Source of the DNA: Helicobacter cetorum
Lineage (GTDB): Bacteria > Campylobacterota > Campylobacteria > Campylobacterales > DZAY01
Length of the DNA: 64,000 nt
NCBI GenBank assembly: GCA_022729735.1
Contig: DZAY01000001.1
Location: 1-64,000 of the forward strand
Reading direction: 5' to 3'
Shown here: one piece after another, positions 29,007 through 37,918 of the stretch
How positions within the stretch are numbered: position 1 is the first letter of the stretch
Layout of the letters: each line of letters opens with the position of its first letter
Program-made: the position numbers and the translations under genes
Notes under the pieces: generated by a model
Databases searched by the model: none
What the model saw: only the letters and a program-made list of their open reading frames with translations
What the model was told of the DNA's origin: nothing

Positions 29007-29906
29007 TTAATAAGAGTATCCAATAAATAGTGATATATCTGGTGTTAAATAACGAGTTAAATCTTCAGTAAAGCCAAAAGTAAAGTTTTTATATTTATAT
29101 CCAAAACTTACAACAGCACTATTGGAATTTAACTCATCTCCAGCATTTTTATAAATTGGTGTTGTAAAATTAAAAGTTGTAAAAAAATTTTTATAATCCA
29201 ACTCTAAATTACTTATATATCTATAATTATTTACTTCTATTCCAATATCATCTTTTTTTAGTTTAACTGCTGATAAATCAACTAAATAATCAATATTCCA
29301 TATTTTTCCACTTTTTTGAATTGTAAATGAGTATTCACTCTTCTTCTGAAAATATAAATTACTTGTTAATTGAGATGGAAATCTTATACCAAATCTACCA
29401 ATATAACCATTATAATCTTTTGTAGATAAATATAACTCTAAAAATGATATATGTTCGCTATTTTTTAGTAACTCTTTATTTGTTTCTAAATTAATCAAAG
29501 AGTAGTTAAATTTATTAATTGGTGCATTTTTTCTTGTATTATAATCACCACCTCCAAAACCAGTTTCAGAATGAAATTTATTTATAGGTATATCAAAAAA
29601 TCCATCATGTAAATATGTATATTTAATTCTAGCACTAAGTGATAAATATTTAAAACTATGTTTAGAAAATATCGTAATCTCAGTAGCTTCAAAATCCATA
29701 TTCAATTCATGTGGAATATTGTTTATTATAACTCTATTTGTATCAAAATATGATGTTTCTCTCATAAAAATTTCTACTCTATCATTTTTACCTTCTAAAA
29801 CAGGCATAAAATGGTTTAAGATAAAAGGATGAGGATTTGATAAGGGTATGGCATCAGCTATTAAATTTATTAAAGATACAAACGAAGTTATAATAATCTT
29901 TTTCAT
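29007..29906 (-). CDS. DUF3187-like outer-membrane-type protein
   Basis: A 299-residue exported protein with a hydrophobic N-terminal signal sequence ending around ADAIPL. The N-terminal pattern PLSNPHPFILNHFMPVLEG resembles DUF3187 proteins. The rest consists of alternating amphipathic strands with aromatic girdles and ends in an aromatic-rich strand (LFIGYSY), consistent with an outer-membrane beta-barrel. The gene is convergent with the chemoreceptor, with only 3 bases between stops. It follows a small unknown gene on the same strand. Function unknown. Confidence 0.7.
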   Translation of the reverse strand: MKKIIITSFVSLINLIADAIPLSNPHPFILNHFMPVLEGKNDRVEIFMRETSYFDTNRVIINNIPHELNMDFEATEITIFSKHSFKYLSLSARIKYTYLHDGFFDIPINKFHSETGFGGGDYNTRKNAPINKFNYSLINLETNKELLKNSEHISFLELYLSTKDYNGYIGRFGIRFPSQLTSNLYFQKKSEYSFTIQKSGKIWNIDYLVDLSAVKLKKDDIGIEVNNYRYISNLELDYKNFFTTFNFTTPIYKNAGDELNSNSAVVSFGYKYKNFTFGFTEDLTRYLTPDISLFIGYSY

Positions 29907-29916
29907 ATCAACTCTA

Positions 29917-30162
29917 TTATGGATTTAACAATCTATCTTGAACTTCTTTGCTTTTATACATACTATCAATAGCTTTATTTACAAAATATGAAATTATTTC
30001 ATTATCTTTCATATCTTTTACATCTTCATCAAAAATAGCACCCATTATTTTTAATTTTCGCATATTATCTTGATTAAACTCAACTCTTTTGGATATGGTT
30101 TCTAATTTACTTAAATCATTCTCACTTAAGTTTTTTACTGTATCTATCGCATTATTTTCCAT
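29917..30162 (-). CDS. Small acidic protein of unknown function
   Basis: An 81-residue protein, mostly helical and charged, with no signal peptide, membrane segment or cysteine. The start at 30162 has a good AAAGGAG site just upstream. The stop lies 10 bases before the DUF3187-like gene, so the two probably form a unit. No family recognised. The C-terminal part (NEIISYFVNKAIDSMYKS) reads like a short amphipathic helix pair. Confidence 0.6.
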   Translation of the reverse strand: MENNAIDTVKNLSENDLSKLETISKRVEFNQDNMRKLKIMGAIFDEDVKDMKDNEIISYFVNKAIDSMYKSKEVQDRLLNP

Positions 30163-30248
30163 AAAAACTCCTTTTTTTATTTTTTATAATTATAACACTT
30201 AAAGTTAAAAAAAATATTAATTATCATTTTTTAAAAGTTTATATTTAT

Positions 30249-30333
30249 AAAAAATATCCTATAATATGCACCATAAAGGAGGGGGTTAATTTTTTAACCT
30301 CAACCATTTATATTGAAAAATTATATCCTATAA
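30249..30333 (+). repeat. Two direct copies of a TATCCTATAAT motif upstream of the tyrosine recombinase
   Basis: AAAAAATATCCTATAA (30249-30264) and AAAAATTATATCCTATAA (30316-30333) share an ATATCCTATAAT core, about 69 bases apart. Between them lies a GGTTAA/TTAACC inverted repeat (30284-30299). Each core includes a TATAAT (30260-30265 and 30329-30334), so they may be tandem promoters, recombinase binding sites, or both. A related copy in the opposite orientation lies beyond the gene. Confidence 0.55.
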
Positions 30334-30376
30334 TGTGTCATTATGAGATATAAAATAAAATTTTTAGGAAAAATAG

Positions 30377-31294
30377 ATGAAATTATCGAGTGGTAACTTT
30401 TTAAATGATATAAAAAATTGGATAAATAGCTTTATTAATGAAAAAAAGGTTTTAGGTTCATCAAATAATACAATTATTCAATATACTCATATATTAGAGA
30501 GATTTTATGAGTATTGTGCTAAATTTGATGACATGTCAATAGATGAAATTAATAGGCAATTTATTACATCTTATATAATATATAGAGAAAATAGTTTAAA
30601 AAAAATGGCTGATAGTACAAAAAGTATAAATATTATAGTAATTAAATCATTTCTCAAATATATAACAGAAAACAATGATGAACAGATAGATTTAACTAAA
30701 AATCTTGATAAAATTAAAATAAAACTCAAAAGTAAAGAACCAAAGCATTTTACAGATAAAGAGGTTGAAAAAATCATTATATTTTTAAATTCATATGTTA
30801 AAAGCAATAAATTACTATCAAATAGAAACTCTTTAATTATAAAGATGTTTTTATATACAGGTATCAGAGCTTTTGAAATTTTGGATTTTAAAATCAGTGA
30901 TTTAGACTATTTAGAAGAGTTTGATGTTTATAAGTATAAATTGATTGGGAAAGGCAATAAAGAGAGAATTGTTTATATAAAACCATCAATTATAGAGTAT
31001 GAGTTAGAAAATTTAAAAAAAATGGGAATAGATAAAATAGCTATCACATCTAAAGATAGATTGATGGATAAGCGAGAAATATACTCTATTGTTGAGAGAA
31101 TATTAAAAAAAGCTGGTATTAGAAAAAAAGGCTTACATATATTTAGACATACATTTGCAATGAGATTAGTCAAAAATAATGTAAATTTATCTACAATAAA
31201 AGAGTTTTTGGGGCATAGTGATATAAAAACAACAATGATATATGCAAGAACAACAGAAGAAAATAAAATTACAGCCATTAAAGATTTAGTATAA
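30377..31294 (+). CDS. Single-chain tyrosine recombinase (XerH/XerD-type)
   Basis: A 305-residue site-specific recombinase. A SAM-like core-binding domain (about 10-105) is followed by a catalytic domain with Arg164 (TGIRAFEIL), the beta-hairpin Lys region (GKGNKER), His254-x-x-Arg257 (HIFRHTF), His280 (LGHSD) and the nucleophile Tyr289 (MIYARTT). Campylobacterota resolve chromosome dimers with one recombinase, XerH, acting at difH. This protein is the right type, but its role as XerH rather than a mobile-element integrase is inferred. The gene is flanked by short related motifs and a terminator-like hairpin, and no cargo or att duplication was found. Confidence 0.88.
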   Translation: MKLSSGNFLNDIKNWINSFINEKKVLGSSNNTIIQYTHILERFYEYCAKFDDMSIDEINRQFITSYIIYRENSLKKMADSTKSINIIVIKSFLKYITENNDEQIDLTKNLDKIKIKLKSKEPKHFTDKEVEKIIIFLNSYVKSNKLLSNRNSLIIKMFLYTGIRAFEILDFKISDLDYLEEFDVYKYKLIGKGNKERIVYIKPSIIEYELENLKKMGIDKIAITSKDRLMDKREIYSIVERILKKAGIRKKGLHIFRHTFAMRLVKNNVNLSTIKEFLGHSDIKTTMIYARTTEENKITAIKDLV

Positions 31295-31336
31295 AAATAT
31301 CTTATAACCTTCTTTTATTATAAAAAGATATTTTTT
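31293..31336 (+). terminator. Hairpin terminator after the tyrosine recombinase
   Basis: An 11-bp stem AAAAATATCTT / AAGATATTTTT, with a further 4-bp inner pairing after a bulge, ends in a run of six T residues. It begins at the stop codon. Confidence 0.7.
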
Positions 31337-31383
31337 AGTAATATTATGTTTTAACTATTAAAGATTTAAATAATTTACGATAG

Positions 31384-31400
31384 TTATAGGATAATTTTTT
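31384..31400 (-). repeat. Opposite-orientation copy of the recombinase-flanking motif
   Basis: TTATAGGATAATTTTTT is the reverse complement of the ATATCCTATAA-type motif found twice upstream of the recombinase, with a 2-base difference in spacing. It lies downstream of the gene and upstream of the next promoter. Confidence 0.4.
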
Positions 31401-31460
31401 AAAATGTTGCTTATTAAAAACTATTTTTAAATCATATTTTTTTCTTAAACTAAAGAGTGA

Positions 31461-31466
31461 TATAAT
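31461..31466 (+). promoter_or_regulatory. Candidate -10 box for the coiled-coil/response-regulator pair
   Basis: GTGATATAATC, with the TATAAT ending 30 bases before the ATG at 31497 and a GAAGG ribosome-binding site between. The region upstream is T-rich. Confidence 0.55.
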
Positions 31467-31496
31467 CATGTCAAACTATAGTGATGAAGGTTATGA

Positions 31497-33047
31497 ATGC
31501 AAGATGTTCCATCAATAATAGCAATAACAAAAAAATTCTTGGTAGAAAACTTTGACCCAGAAAATTTAGATGTGAATTTTAGTGATGAAAAGTTAAAAAT
31601 TTTTTTAAAAGAGTTGGAAGAATTTTACTCAATTGATGAAATTTGTGTTAGCAAAAGTGATATTAGACAAGCAATTCATGAATATTTTTCTGGACTTGGA
31701 GATGTATTTGTGTTTTTTAGAAGACTTGAAAAAGTGGTTGTTAGAGTTATTCCATTTAAACCTGAAAAAATTGATGCTTCTTATATAAATGCTTTAGATA
31801 ATATTATTAGAGTTAATAAAGAGAGTATTTCAAATTCTGAAGATAATAAAAATTTGGTAGTTGTAGATGAGTATCTCTATAATATAATTTTTGAAGTTTT
31901 AAACCATTATCCACATGTAAATAAAAGAAAGATGATAATAAAAGAGGCTTTAAAAAAAGCTTTGGAGTTGAGTGATAAAGATGTAATTGTCTTTTTTAAT
32001 AACAAAATAGTTATAAAACTCTATATAGATGTTAATCAAAATATAGCATCAGAGCGAAGATTTAATGGATTACCTGTTGAAGAATTAAAAATAATAAAAG
32101 ATAATCTATTTCCAAAAGATGATACATTTCAATTTATTAAGAAAATTATAGATAATCTACTCAAAAGTGAGTTAGATTTTACAACAATAGATAATGAGTT
32201 TTTTGAAAAAAACTATATAAAAATTATTCAAAATGCAATTATTAAAAATTTGAGATTAAGAGCAGTTGATTATGAAAATTTTATATTGGAAGGTTTTTGT
32301 AATTACCTTTTGAGAGAACATTTTTATATAATTCATAAAATAATGGCTGAATATTTAGTAAAACTTGTTGTAGAAAAAAATATAGAAGCTATGAATTTTA
32401 TAAAATATTACTCTGGTTCTACTATTATAGTTGATGGAATAAAATATACACAACCATCAATAGCTGATATGAATGATAATAAATGGAATGTAGTAACTAT
32501 TCAAAGCCTTAGCACACAAAGATTAAAAGAGTTGGCTCTTCTATTTGAGCGAAGAGAAGATGTTATTAATAAATTAAAAGAGGATATTACACTTCAAGAA
32601 GATTTATTTATGGGACTTGATATACAAATTAGAGAACTTGCCACACAATATGAGTATCAAAAAAGTGAAATTGCAATATTTAGTGCAGATTTAAAAAAGA
32701 AAAAATTAATGTTTGATAGTCTAAAAAAAGAAGCAAAACATGGTGCTGAAAATTCAATTTTGGCAAGTAAAATAGATTCCATTATGGCTCAAATTAATGA
32801 AATATCAGCAAAAGAGAACGAATTAAATGACTCAAATAAAAAGCTTGAGCTTAAACTTGATGAGTTGCGAAAAAAACAACAGATAGCAAGAGATACATCA
32901 GATGGACTTAGAAAAGTTTTAGATAAAGAGTTATCCCTTTTTGATTCTTTGAAAAAACAGCAAAAAGGTTTGCTAACACAATATAGTGATATGATAGATG
33001 CAGTTGCTAAAGCTTTGACAAAGAAAAAAATAAAAGTGCAAGGATAA
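31497..33047 (+). CDS. Unknown cytoplasmic protein with long C-terminal coiled coil, paired with a response regulator
   Basis: A 516-residue protein without signal peptide or membrane segments. Residues about 1-330 are mixed helical and contain many Lys, Glu and Asp residues. Around 300-340 is a beta-like stretch (GSTIIVDGIKYTQPS). From about 345 to 505 it is a continuous heptad-patterned coiled coil. ATG at 31497 is chosen because GAAGG lies 7 bases upstream; an overlapping out-of-frame ATG at 31493 is not used. It ends 6 bases before a response regulator gene, so it is probably that regulator's partner or output. No family recognised and no catalytic motif seen. Confidence 0.8.
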   Translation: MQDVPSIIAITKKFLVENFDPENLDVNFSDEKLKIFLKELEEFYSIDEICVSKSDIRQAIHEYFSGLGDVFVFFRRLEKVVVRVIPFKPEKIDASYINALDNIIRVNKESISNSEDNKNLVVVDEYLYNIIFEVLNHYPHVNKRKMIIKEALKKALELSDKDVIVFFNNKIVIKLYIDVNQNIASERRFNGLPVEELKIIKDNLFPKDDTFQFIKKIIDNLLKSELDFTTIDNEFFEKNYIKIIQNAIIKNLRLRAVDYENFILEGFCNYLLREHFYIIHKIMAEYLVKLVVEKNIEAMNFIKYYSGSTIIVDGIKYTQPSIADMNDNKWNVVTIQSLSTQRLKELALLFERREDVINKLKEDITLQEDLFMGLDIQIRELATQYEYQKSEIAIFSADLKKKKLMFDSLKKEAKHGAENSILASKIDSIMAQINEISAKENELNDSNKKLELKLDELRKKQQIARDTSDGLRKVLDKELSLFDSLKKQQKGLLTQYSDMIDAVAKALTKKKIKVQG

Positions 33048-33053
33048 AAAAGC

Positions 33054-33773
33054 ATGAATTTCTGTAAAAATTTGAATTTACTAATAGTTGATGATGATAG
33101 ATTAGCACGAGAAGAGTTAAAAACTCTTTTAGAAGATGATTTTTTAAATATATATACGGCTGAAGATGCTATTGAAGGTTTGGAAATTATTGAAAATTAT
33201 GAAATTGATATAGTCATTACTGATATTAATATGCCTGATATGAATGGATTGGAATTTGCAAAGGCTTTAAAAAGTATAAATCCCAATCTACCTGTAATTA
33301 TATTTAGCGCTCATAATAATAAAGAGTATTTAGAAAGAGCAAGAGAGTTGAATATTGATTCATATCTACTCAAACCTCTTGATTATGATGAGTTGATGGG
33401 AGCAATTAATCGTTCTGCAAAAGGAATATTTCAAAATTTATATGATTGTAAAAATCCAATTATTGAATTTTTGATTGATGAAATTGGTGATTTTGTAGCG
33501 ATATTTAGAAATGGCAAATTTAAATGTATAAATTTAGCTTTTAAAAATTATCTTGATACAGATATAATAGAAAATGATTTAGTTGAATTTTTATACACAA
33601 AAGAGTTTGAACCTCTTAAAAATATTCACGGTAAAAATTGGATTTTTGAAATTAAAAGTTTAAATGAAGTCAGAATAAAACCAAAACACAAAGAAATTTC
33701 TGAAGATATATTTAGTATAAAGTATCAAAACTTTAATGGAGTCGTTCAATTTGTAATTTTTACAAAAATATAA
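33054..33773 (+). CDS. Response regulator: REC plus unrecognised C-terminal domain
   Basis: A 239-residue protein. The receiver domain (about 1-120) has acidic residues at 13-15, phosphoacceptor Asp57 (ITDINMPDMNG), Ser85 at the switch position and Lys107 (LLKPLD). The last 115 residues form a small domain, predicted alpha/beta, resembling no common DNA-binding or enzymatic output domain; it may be PAS-like (FVAIFRNGKFKCINLAF). It follows the coiled-coil protein by 6 bases. A strong convergent hairpin lies directly after the stop. Confidence 0.88.
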   Translation: MNFCKNLNLLIVDDDRLAREELKTLLEDDFLNIYTAEDAIEGLEIIENYEIDIVITDINMPDMNGLEFAKALKSINPNLPVIIFSAHNNKEYLERARELNIDSYLLKPLDYDELMGAINRSAKGIFQNLYDCKNPIIEFLIDEIGDFVAIFRNGKFKCINLAFKNYLDTDIIENDLVEFLYTKEFEPLKNIHGKNWIFEIKSLNEVRIKPKHKEISEDIFSIKYQNFNGVVQFVIFTKI

Positions 33774-33799
33774 ATTAGAGAATTAATCTCTAATTTATA
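33769..33799. terminator. Bidirectional terminator between response regulator and rpsR
   Basis: Perfect 13-bp inverted repeat TATAAATTAGAGA / TCTCTAATTTATA with a 5-base loop, overlapping the response regulator stop. It is followed by a T-run on the plus strand and A/T-rich sequence on the other, and separates two convergent operons. Confidence 0.8.
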
Positions 33800-33805
33800 A
33801 AATTT

Positions 33806-34057
33806 TTAGTCAATATCACTAATTCTATTAGTATTCACGATATATGGAACTAATGCCATATGTCTGCCTCTTTTGATTGCTGCTTCTATCATCTCTTGAT
33901 GTTTTTTGCAATTACCTGTTAATCTTCTTGGCATAATTTTGCCTCTCTCTGATAGTGAGTGTTTTAGTAACTCAACCTCTTTATAATCAATAAAATCGAT
34001 TTTTGACTCGCAATATTTGCAATGTCTTTTTGTATATTTCTTTTTATCCATAGCCAT
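33806..34057 (-). CDS. rpsR: 30S ribosomal protein bS18
   Basis: An 83-residue ribosomal protein. The [15 protein letters not shown]-terminus, [25 protein letters not shown] core and [23 protein letters not shown]-terminus are standard for S18. Cys-x2-Cys and a further Cys are retained. It is the last gene of the rpsF-ssb-rpsR block. Confidence 0.98.
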   Translation of the reverse strand: MAMDKKKYTKRHCKYCESKIDFIDYKEVELLKHSLSERGKIMPRRLTGNCKKHQEMIEAAIKRGRHMALVPYIVNTNRISDID

Positions 34058-34069
34058 AATTTTTTTCTC

Positions 34070-34552
34070 CTAAAATGGTGGTTCTTCGTTAATATCTATA
34101 TCTGGAACTTGCTCTTTATAAGAGCTTTTTTGTTGTTGATTAAATTTATTATTTGAGTAGCTGTTTTGATTTTGTGATGATTGAGATTGTTGCATATTTG
34201 AATATTCACTATCACCATCAACAGAACCTTTTGAATCTAACATTTGTAATGTATCAACCTGCACACTATGTTTTGACCTATTTTGTCCATTATTATCTAC
34301 CCACTGCTCAAATGATAATCTACCTTCAACAAATACTTTTTTACCTTTTGCTAAGTATTGATTGGCAATCTCTGCTGTTTTTCCAAAAAATGTTATATCT
34401 ACAAACATAACCTCTTCTTTGGTTTCTCCCATTTGAGTCTTATATTTTCTATTTACAGCAATTGCACTTTTCCCAATTGCTAAACCATTTTGAACATATC
34501 TAAGCTCAACATCTCTTGTCAGATTACCAATTAACAATACTTTATTATACAT
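34070..34552 (-). CDS. ssb: Single-stranded DNA-binding protein SSB
   Basis: A 160-residue SSB with an N-terminal OB fold (about 1-105, starting MYNKVLLIGNLTRDVELRY), a Gln/Ser/Asn-rich flexible linker, and a C-terminal acidic tip ending DINEEPPF that recruits replication and repair proteins. It lies between rpsF and rpsR, an ancient arrangement that links SSB supply to ribosome synthesis. Confidence 0.98.
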   Translation of the reverse strand: MYNKVLLIGNLTRDVELRYVQNGLAIGKSAIAVNRKYKTQMGETKEEVMFVDITFFGKTAEIANQYLAKGKKVFVEGRLSFEQWVDNNGQNRSKHSVQVDTLQMLDSKGSVDGDSEYSNMQQSQSSQNQNSYSNNKFNQQQKSSYKEQVPDIDINEEPPF

Positions 34553-34562
34553 TTACTTTTCC

Positions 34563-34907
34563 TTATGATGCTTTTTTAGTTTTAGCTACCATTTCATCCC
34601 AAGCTTTAAGCTCAGTTTTATTTTCAAATTTCACACTCATAAATTTTATAACATCTTCTGTAATTGAATATACTCTTTCTAACTCTAAAATCGTTTGACT
34701 TGGTGCGCTAAAGTATATTACTACATAGTATCCTCTTTTAAATTTCTTAATATCATAACCTAACTCTCTTGTTCCCATCTCAACAGTTGATGCGATTTCT
34801 GCACCATTTTTTGTAAGAGTGTTTTGAATAAACTCTATCTTTGCAACTCTCTCTTCTTCTGTTAGAGTTGGTTTTAAGATAAAGATTGTCTCATATTTTC
34901 TTGTCAC
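34563..34907 (-). CDS. rpsF: 30S ribosomal protein bS6
   Basis: A 114-residue ribosomal protein with the conserved [19 protein letters not shown] start and the [15 protein letters not shown] strand. The start is GTG at 34907, with AAGGAG just upstream. It partners bS18 in the small subunit. The short upstream space contains a possible AT-rich promoter overlapping the end of holA. No recognisable S6:S18 leader motif was found. Confidence 0.96.
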   Translation of the reverse strand: MTRKYETIFILKPTLTEEERVAKIEFIQNTLTKNGAEIASTVEMGTRELGYDIKKFKRGYYVVIYFSAPSQTILELERVYSITEDVIKFMSVKFENKTELKAWDEMVAKTKKAS

Positions 34908-34965
34908 AATTTCTCCTTATGGATTTTTAGCCCTACTCATAGAGCAAGGATTAAGGGATGGAATT

Positions 34966-35940
34966 TTATCTAAAAAAAGTTTGTAGTTTAATTAAAAGCG
35001 ATATAATAGTCGCTTTTTTATCAATTTTTGGAACAGTTTTTAGTTTTAATTCACTATCTTGAAGCAATATAAATATCTTTTCATAGCTTTTTAAGTTTAA
35101 TTTAGTAGCCATTTGTGCAAATTGGGTTTCAATATTTTTTGGCATTTTATAACCCATAATATTTAAAGAGTCTGCAAAACCATTTATATTAATAAAACTA
35201 TAAAATAGAAATAGTGTTGAAAAATAGTTTTGAATAGATGTAATAAACTGCACACCTTCATCATCTTCGTGAAGTAACTTAAGCAACTCTTCTTTATAAT
35301 TTTCTCTATTTATAACTCTTTTAATTATATCTTGAGCATTTAATGTAGAGCTATTATATACAAGCATATCTATCTCTTTAATCCCAACTTCACTAAGTAT
35401 TGATAGTTTTGATAATTCATGATATGCCAGTGTTAAATCTCCATTTAATATCATAAAAAGGTGTTGCAAACTATCAATATTTAAATCTACTTTTAGCTCC
35501 AAAGCTCTATTTTTTAAAATTTCCATCGCTTCATTTGGATAAGGATTAAAAAATCTTACATTGTGTTCAAAATTTGAAATAAAATCTTTTACATCATTAC
35601 TCTTTTGCTCTTTTGAATAAAATTCAACTAACAAATAGTTGCTATCACTTTTTTGAGCTAATTCTATTAACTTTTTTATTTCTAATTTTGGAAGTTTTTT
35701 TTCTAACTTTAAAATCACAAAAGTCATCTCTCCAAATAGTGAGTTTTGTGATAGTAAGCTTTTTAAAAAGTTAAAATCGTAATCTTCGTAATAAATTATG
35801 GTTCGTTCATCTTTTGATGATTTAAGTTTTGCAATTTTTTCAGAATAGTAATTTATCAAAAAATCTGATTCACCATACAAACATAATACATTTGGAAGTG
35901 AATTTTTTTCAATTAACTTATCTAATTCGTTTTTATACAT
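34966..35940 (-). CDS. holA: DNA polymerase III delta subunit HolA
   Basis: A 324-residue clamp-loader subunit. The N-terminal region LPNVLCLYGESDFLINYYSEKI and the FVILKLEKKLPK segment match the delta AAA+-like fold, which lacks a functional Walker A. The C-terminal helical collar domain follows. It opens the beta clamp in the clamp-loader complex. It is transcribed between rnr and rpsF, as in Helicobacter. Confidence 0.88.
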   Translation of the reverse strand: MYKNELDKLIEKNSLPNVLCLYGESDFLINYYSEKIAKLKSSKDERTIIYYEDYDFNFLKSLLSQNSLFGEMTFVILKLEKKLPKLEIKKLIELAQKSDSNYLLVEFYSKEQKSNDVKDFISNFEHNVRFFNPYPNEAMEILKNRALELKVDLNIDSLQHLFMILNGDLTLAYHELSKLSILSEVGIKEIDMLVYNSSTLNAQDIIKRVINRENYKEELLKLLHEDDEGVQFITSIQNYFSTLFLFYSFININGFADSLNIMGYKMPKNIETQFAQMATKLNLKSYEKIFILLQDSELKLKTVPKIDKKATIISLLIKLQTFFR

Positions 35941-35955
35941 TTATTAAATCTTTTA

Positions 35956-37908
35956 TTAATCTTCCTTTATCACTTTCACAACTTTGCCTAATATTTTTGC
36001 ATTTAACATATCTGCATCAATAATTTCAACTATGACTTTATCAAAAAGTTCTAACTCTCTTGGTTTTAAAAAGACTCTAGCACCTGCTAATAAACCATCT
36101 TCAAAATTTGCAATAGGGTCTCTATCTAAATCCACAACGACTGCATTAAAAGCTTTTCCTATATTTGCTTTTGCATATCTTGCAAATTTTCTATCTTCAA
36201 AATCCCACTCAACTTTTGCACTCTCCCTCTCTAAATCTGAAATTTTAAGGCAAAGAGGTTCTATATTTCTTAAAATATAATCTCTATATTTTGTATCATC
36301 TCTTATCATTGATTTTAGTAAGCGATGGAGAGTTAAATCTGAATATCTTCTAATTGGAGATGTAAAATGTGAATACTCTTTAAATCCCAACCCAAAATGA
36401 CCAATATTATCTGCACTATATTTTGCCTGTTTTTGAGATTTTATAATCATCTTATCCACATATTTAGATATATTTAACTCTTTTGCTTCTTTTTGAAGTT
36501 CAACTATTAACTCATGAATACTACCCTTATTTTTTGCTACTATTCCAATCGTTGCTAAATCTGTTAATAATTCATCAATTTTTTCAAAACTTGGCTCTTC
36601 ATGAACTCTAAAAATTCCATATTTAATCATTTTTGCAGATGCCATATTTGCCAAAAGCATACAATCTTCAATCAAAGCATGTGAAGGTGTCTCTTTTTCT
36701 AAATGGCTTTCAATTATATTTTGTTTGCTATCAAGTTTTATTCTAACCTCTTCATTTGCAAAATCATAACCTTTTGATAATCTTGCTTTTTTAAGTTTAG
36801 CTGTAACTTTATACAAATCCAAAAGCCAATTTAAAATAATCTCTTCTTCATAATCTAAATTTTTAAACTCACCATCTAAAAATTCATCAACTCTACTATA
36901 AGTAAATCTTTTTTTTGAGTTAATTACAGCATCAAAAAGTTCTTCTTTTTCTACTGCCAAACTGTTTCTATTTAAAGTTATTTTAAATGTAAATGCTAAT
37001 CTATCTTCATTTGGCTTCAATGAGCAGATATTTTCACTCAAAGCTCTTGGCAACATTGGAATTGATTTATGTGGAAAATAGATTGAAAACCCTCGCTCTT
37101 TTGCTTCTTTATCAATATTTGAATTTGGTGTTACATACTCACTTACATCAGCAATTGCCACATAAATTACAAAATTTTCTTTATCAAAATATATAGCATC
37201 ATCAAAATCTTTGGCATCATCTGGGTCAATTGTACAAAATGGCAAATCTCTCAAATCAACTCTATCTGGATACATATCTCCATCTACAAAATCCCCAAAA
37301 CTTTTGGCCTCTTCTTCGCTATCTCTACTAAAAAACTCTTTTTTATTAAATAGTGCAAGAGAAATTTTTTCATCTACCATAGGATCATCAATCACTCCCA
37401 AAACATCTTCTATCATAGCTGTATTGTTATTAACTTTTAGAATAGTCCCTTCAGGCAGTGCATTTAGTGATTTTTTTGTAGCTACTACTTCAATTGGTAA
37501 AAGTGTTTTAATATTTGAAATAACTGTGTTTTTACCCATCTTATTTACAATACAAACACTATGGCTAAATGCTCTATCTACAACTAATACAACTTTGGCA
37601 GATGGTCTTCTTCCACTTCTTAAATAAGTTTTTGCAATAACCAAATCACCTCTTGTAGCTCCATTTAAATCTTTTGCTTCGATTAATAAATCTTTATCTT
37701 CTTTACTTCCACCAATCACTTCTAAAAAGCCAATTCCACTTTTTGCAATATCAACAGTTCCAACTTTGAATTTATGATTTATAATAATATTATCTTTTAT
37801 CTCATCAACTATCTTTTGTGAAAAAAGTGTTGCAACAAAATGAGCATCTTTTCGCTCAATATCTTTTCGCTTCACTCCATTTATTAGTTTCAGTAATAAC
37901 TCTTTCAT
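35956..37908 (-). CDS. rnr: Ribonuclease R (VacB/RNB family)
   Basis: A 650-residue 3'-5' exoribonuclease. The catalytic RNB domain contains CTIDPDDAKDFDDAIY near residue 230, with the metal-binding Asp residues. AIADVSEYV and PMLPRALSENICSLKPNEDRLAF follow, and RRYSDLTLHRLL marks the end of the RNB core. A short N-terminal cold-shock-like region and a reduced C-terminal S1-like region give a protein about 160 residues shorter than E. coli RNase R, typical of Campylobacterota. It degrades structured RNA and helps in RNA quality control. Confidence 0.96.
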   Translation of the reverse strand: MKELLLKLINGVKRKDIERKDAHFVATLFSQKIVDEIKDNIIINHKFKVGTVDIAKSGIGFLEVIGGSKEDKDLLIEAKDLNGATRGDLVIAKTYLRSGRRPSAKVVLVVDRAFSHSVCIVNKMGKNTVISNIKTLLPIEVVATKKSLNALPEGTILKVNNNTAMIEDVLGVIDDPMVDEKISLALFNKKEFFSRDSEEEAKSFGDFVDGDMYPDRVDLRDLPFCTIDPDDAKDFDDAIYFDKENFVIYVAIADVSEYVTPNSNIDKEAKERGFSIYFPHKSIPMLPRALSENICSLKPNEDRLAFTFKITLNRNSLAVEKEELFDAVINSKKRFTYSRVDEFLDGEFKNLDYEEEIILNWLLDLYKVTAKLKKARLSKGYDFANEEVRIKLDSKQNIIESHLEKETPSHALIEDCMLLANMASAKMIKYGIFRVHEEPSFEKIDELLTDLATIGIVAKNKGSIHELIVELQKEAKELNISKYVDKMIIKSQKQAKYSADNIGHFGLGFKEYSHFTSPIRRYSDLTLHRLLKSMIRDDTKYRDYILRNIEPLCLKISDLERESAKVEWDFEDRKFARYAKANIGKAFNAVVVDLDRDPIANFEDGLLAGARVFLKPRELELFDKVIVEIIDADMLNAKILGKVVKVIKED

Positions 37909-37918
37909 TTTTTATCCT

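Noticed and set aside
30284-30299. GGTTAA/TTAACC inverted repeat as a terminator
   Set aside because: It is short, has no following T-tract and lies between two promoter-like motifs upstream of a gene on the same strand; an operator or spacer role is as likely.
30377-31294. Tyrosine recombinase as the integrase of a prophage or integrated element
   Set aside because: No tRNA attachment site, no phage or conjugation genes and no change of gene style around it. A housekeeping Xer role fits better.
31468-31518. Short 16-codon frame starting ATGTCAAAC before and across the start of the coiled-coil protein
   Set aside because: Looks like a leader peptide by position, but there is no ribosome-binding site, no attenuator hairpin and no codon bias; most likely chance.
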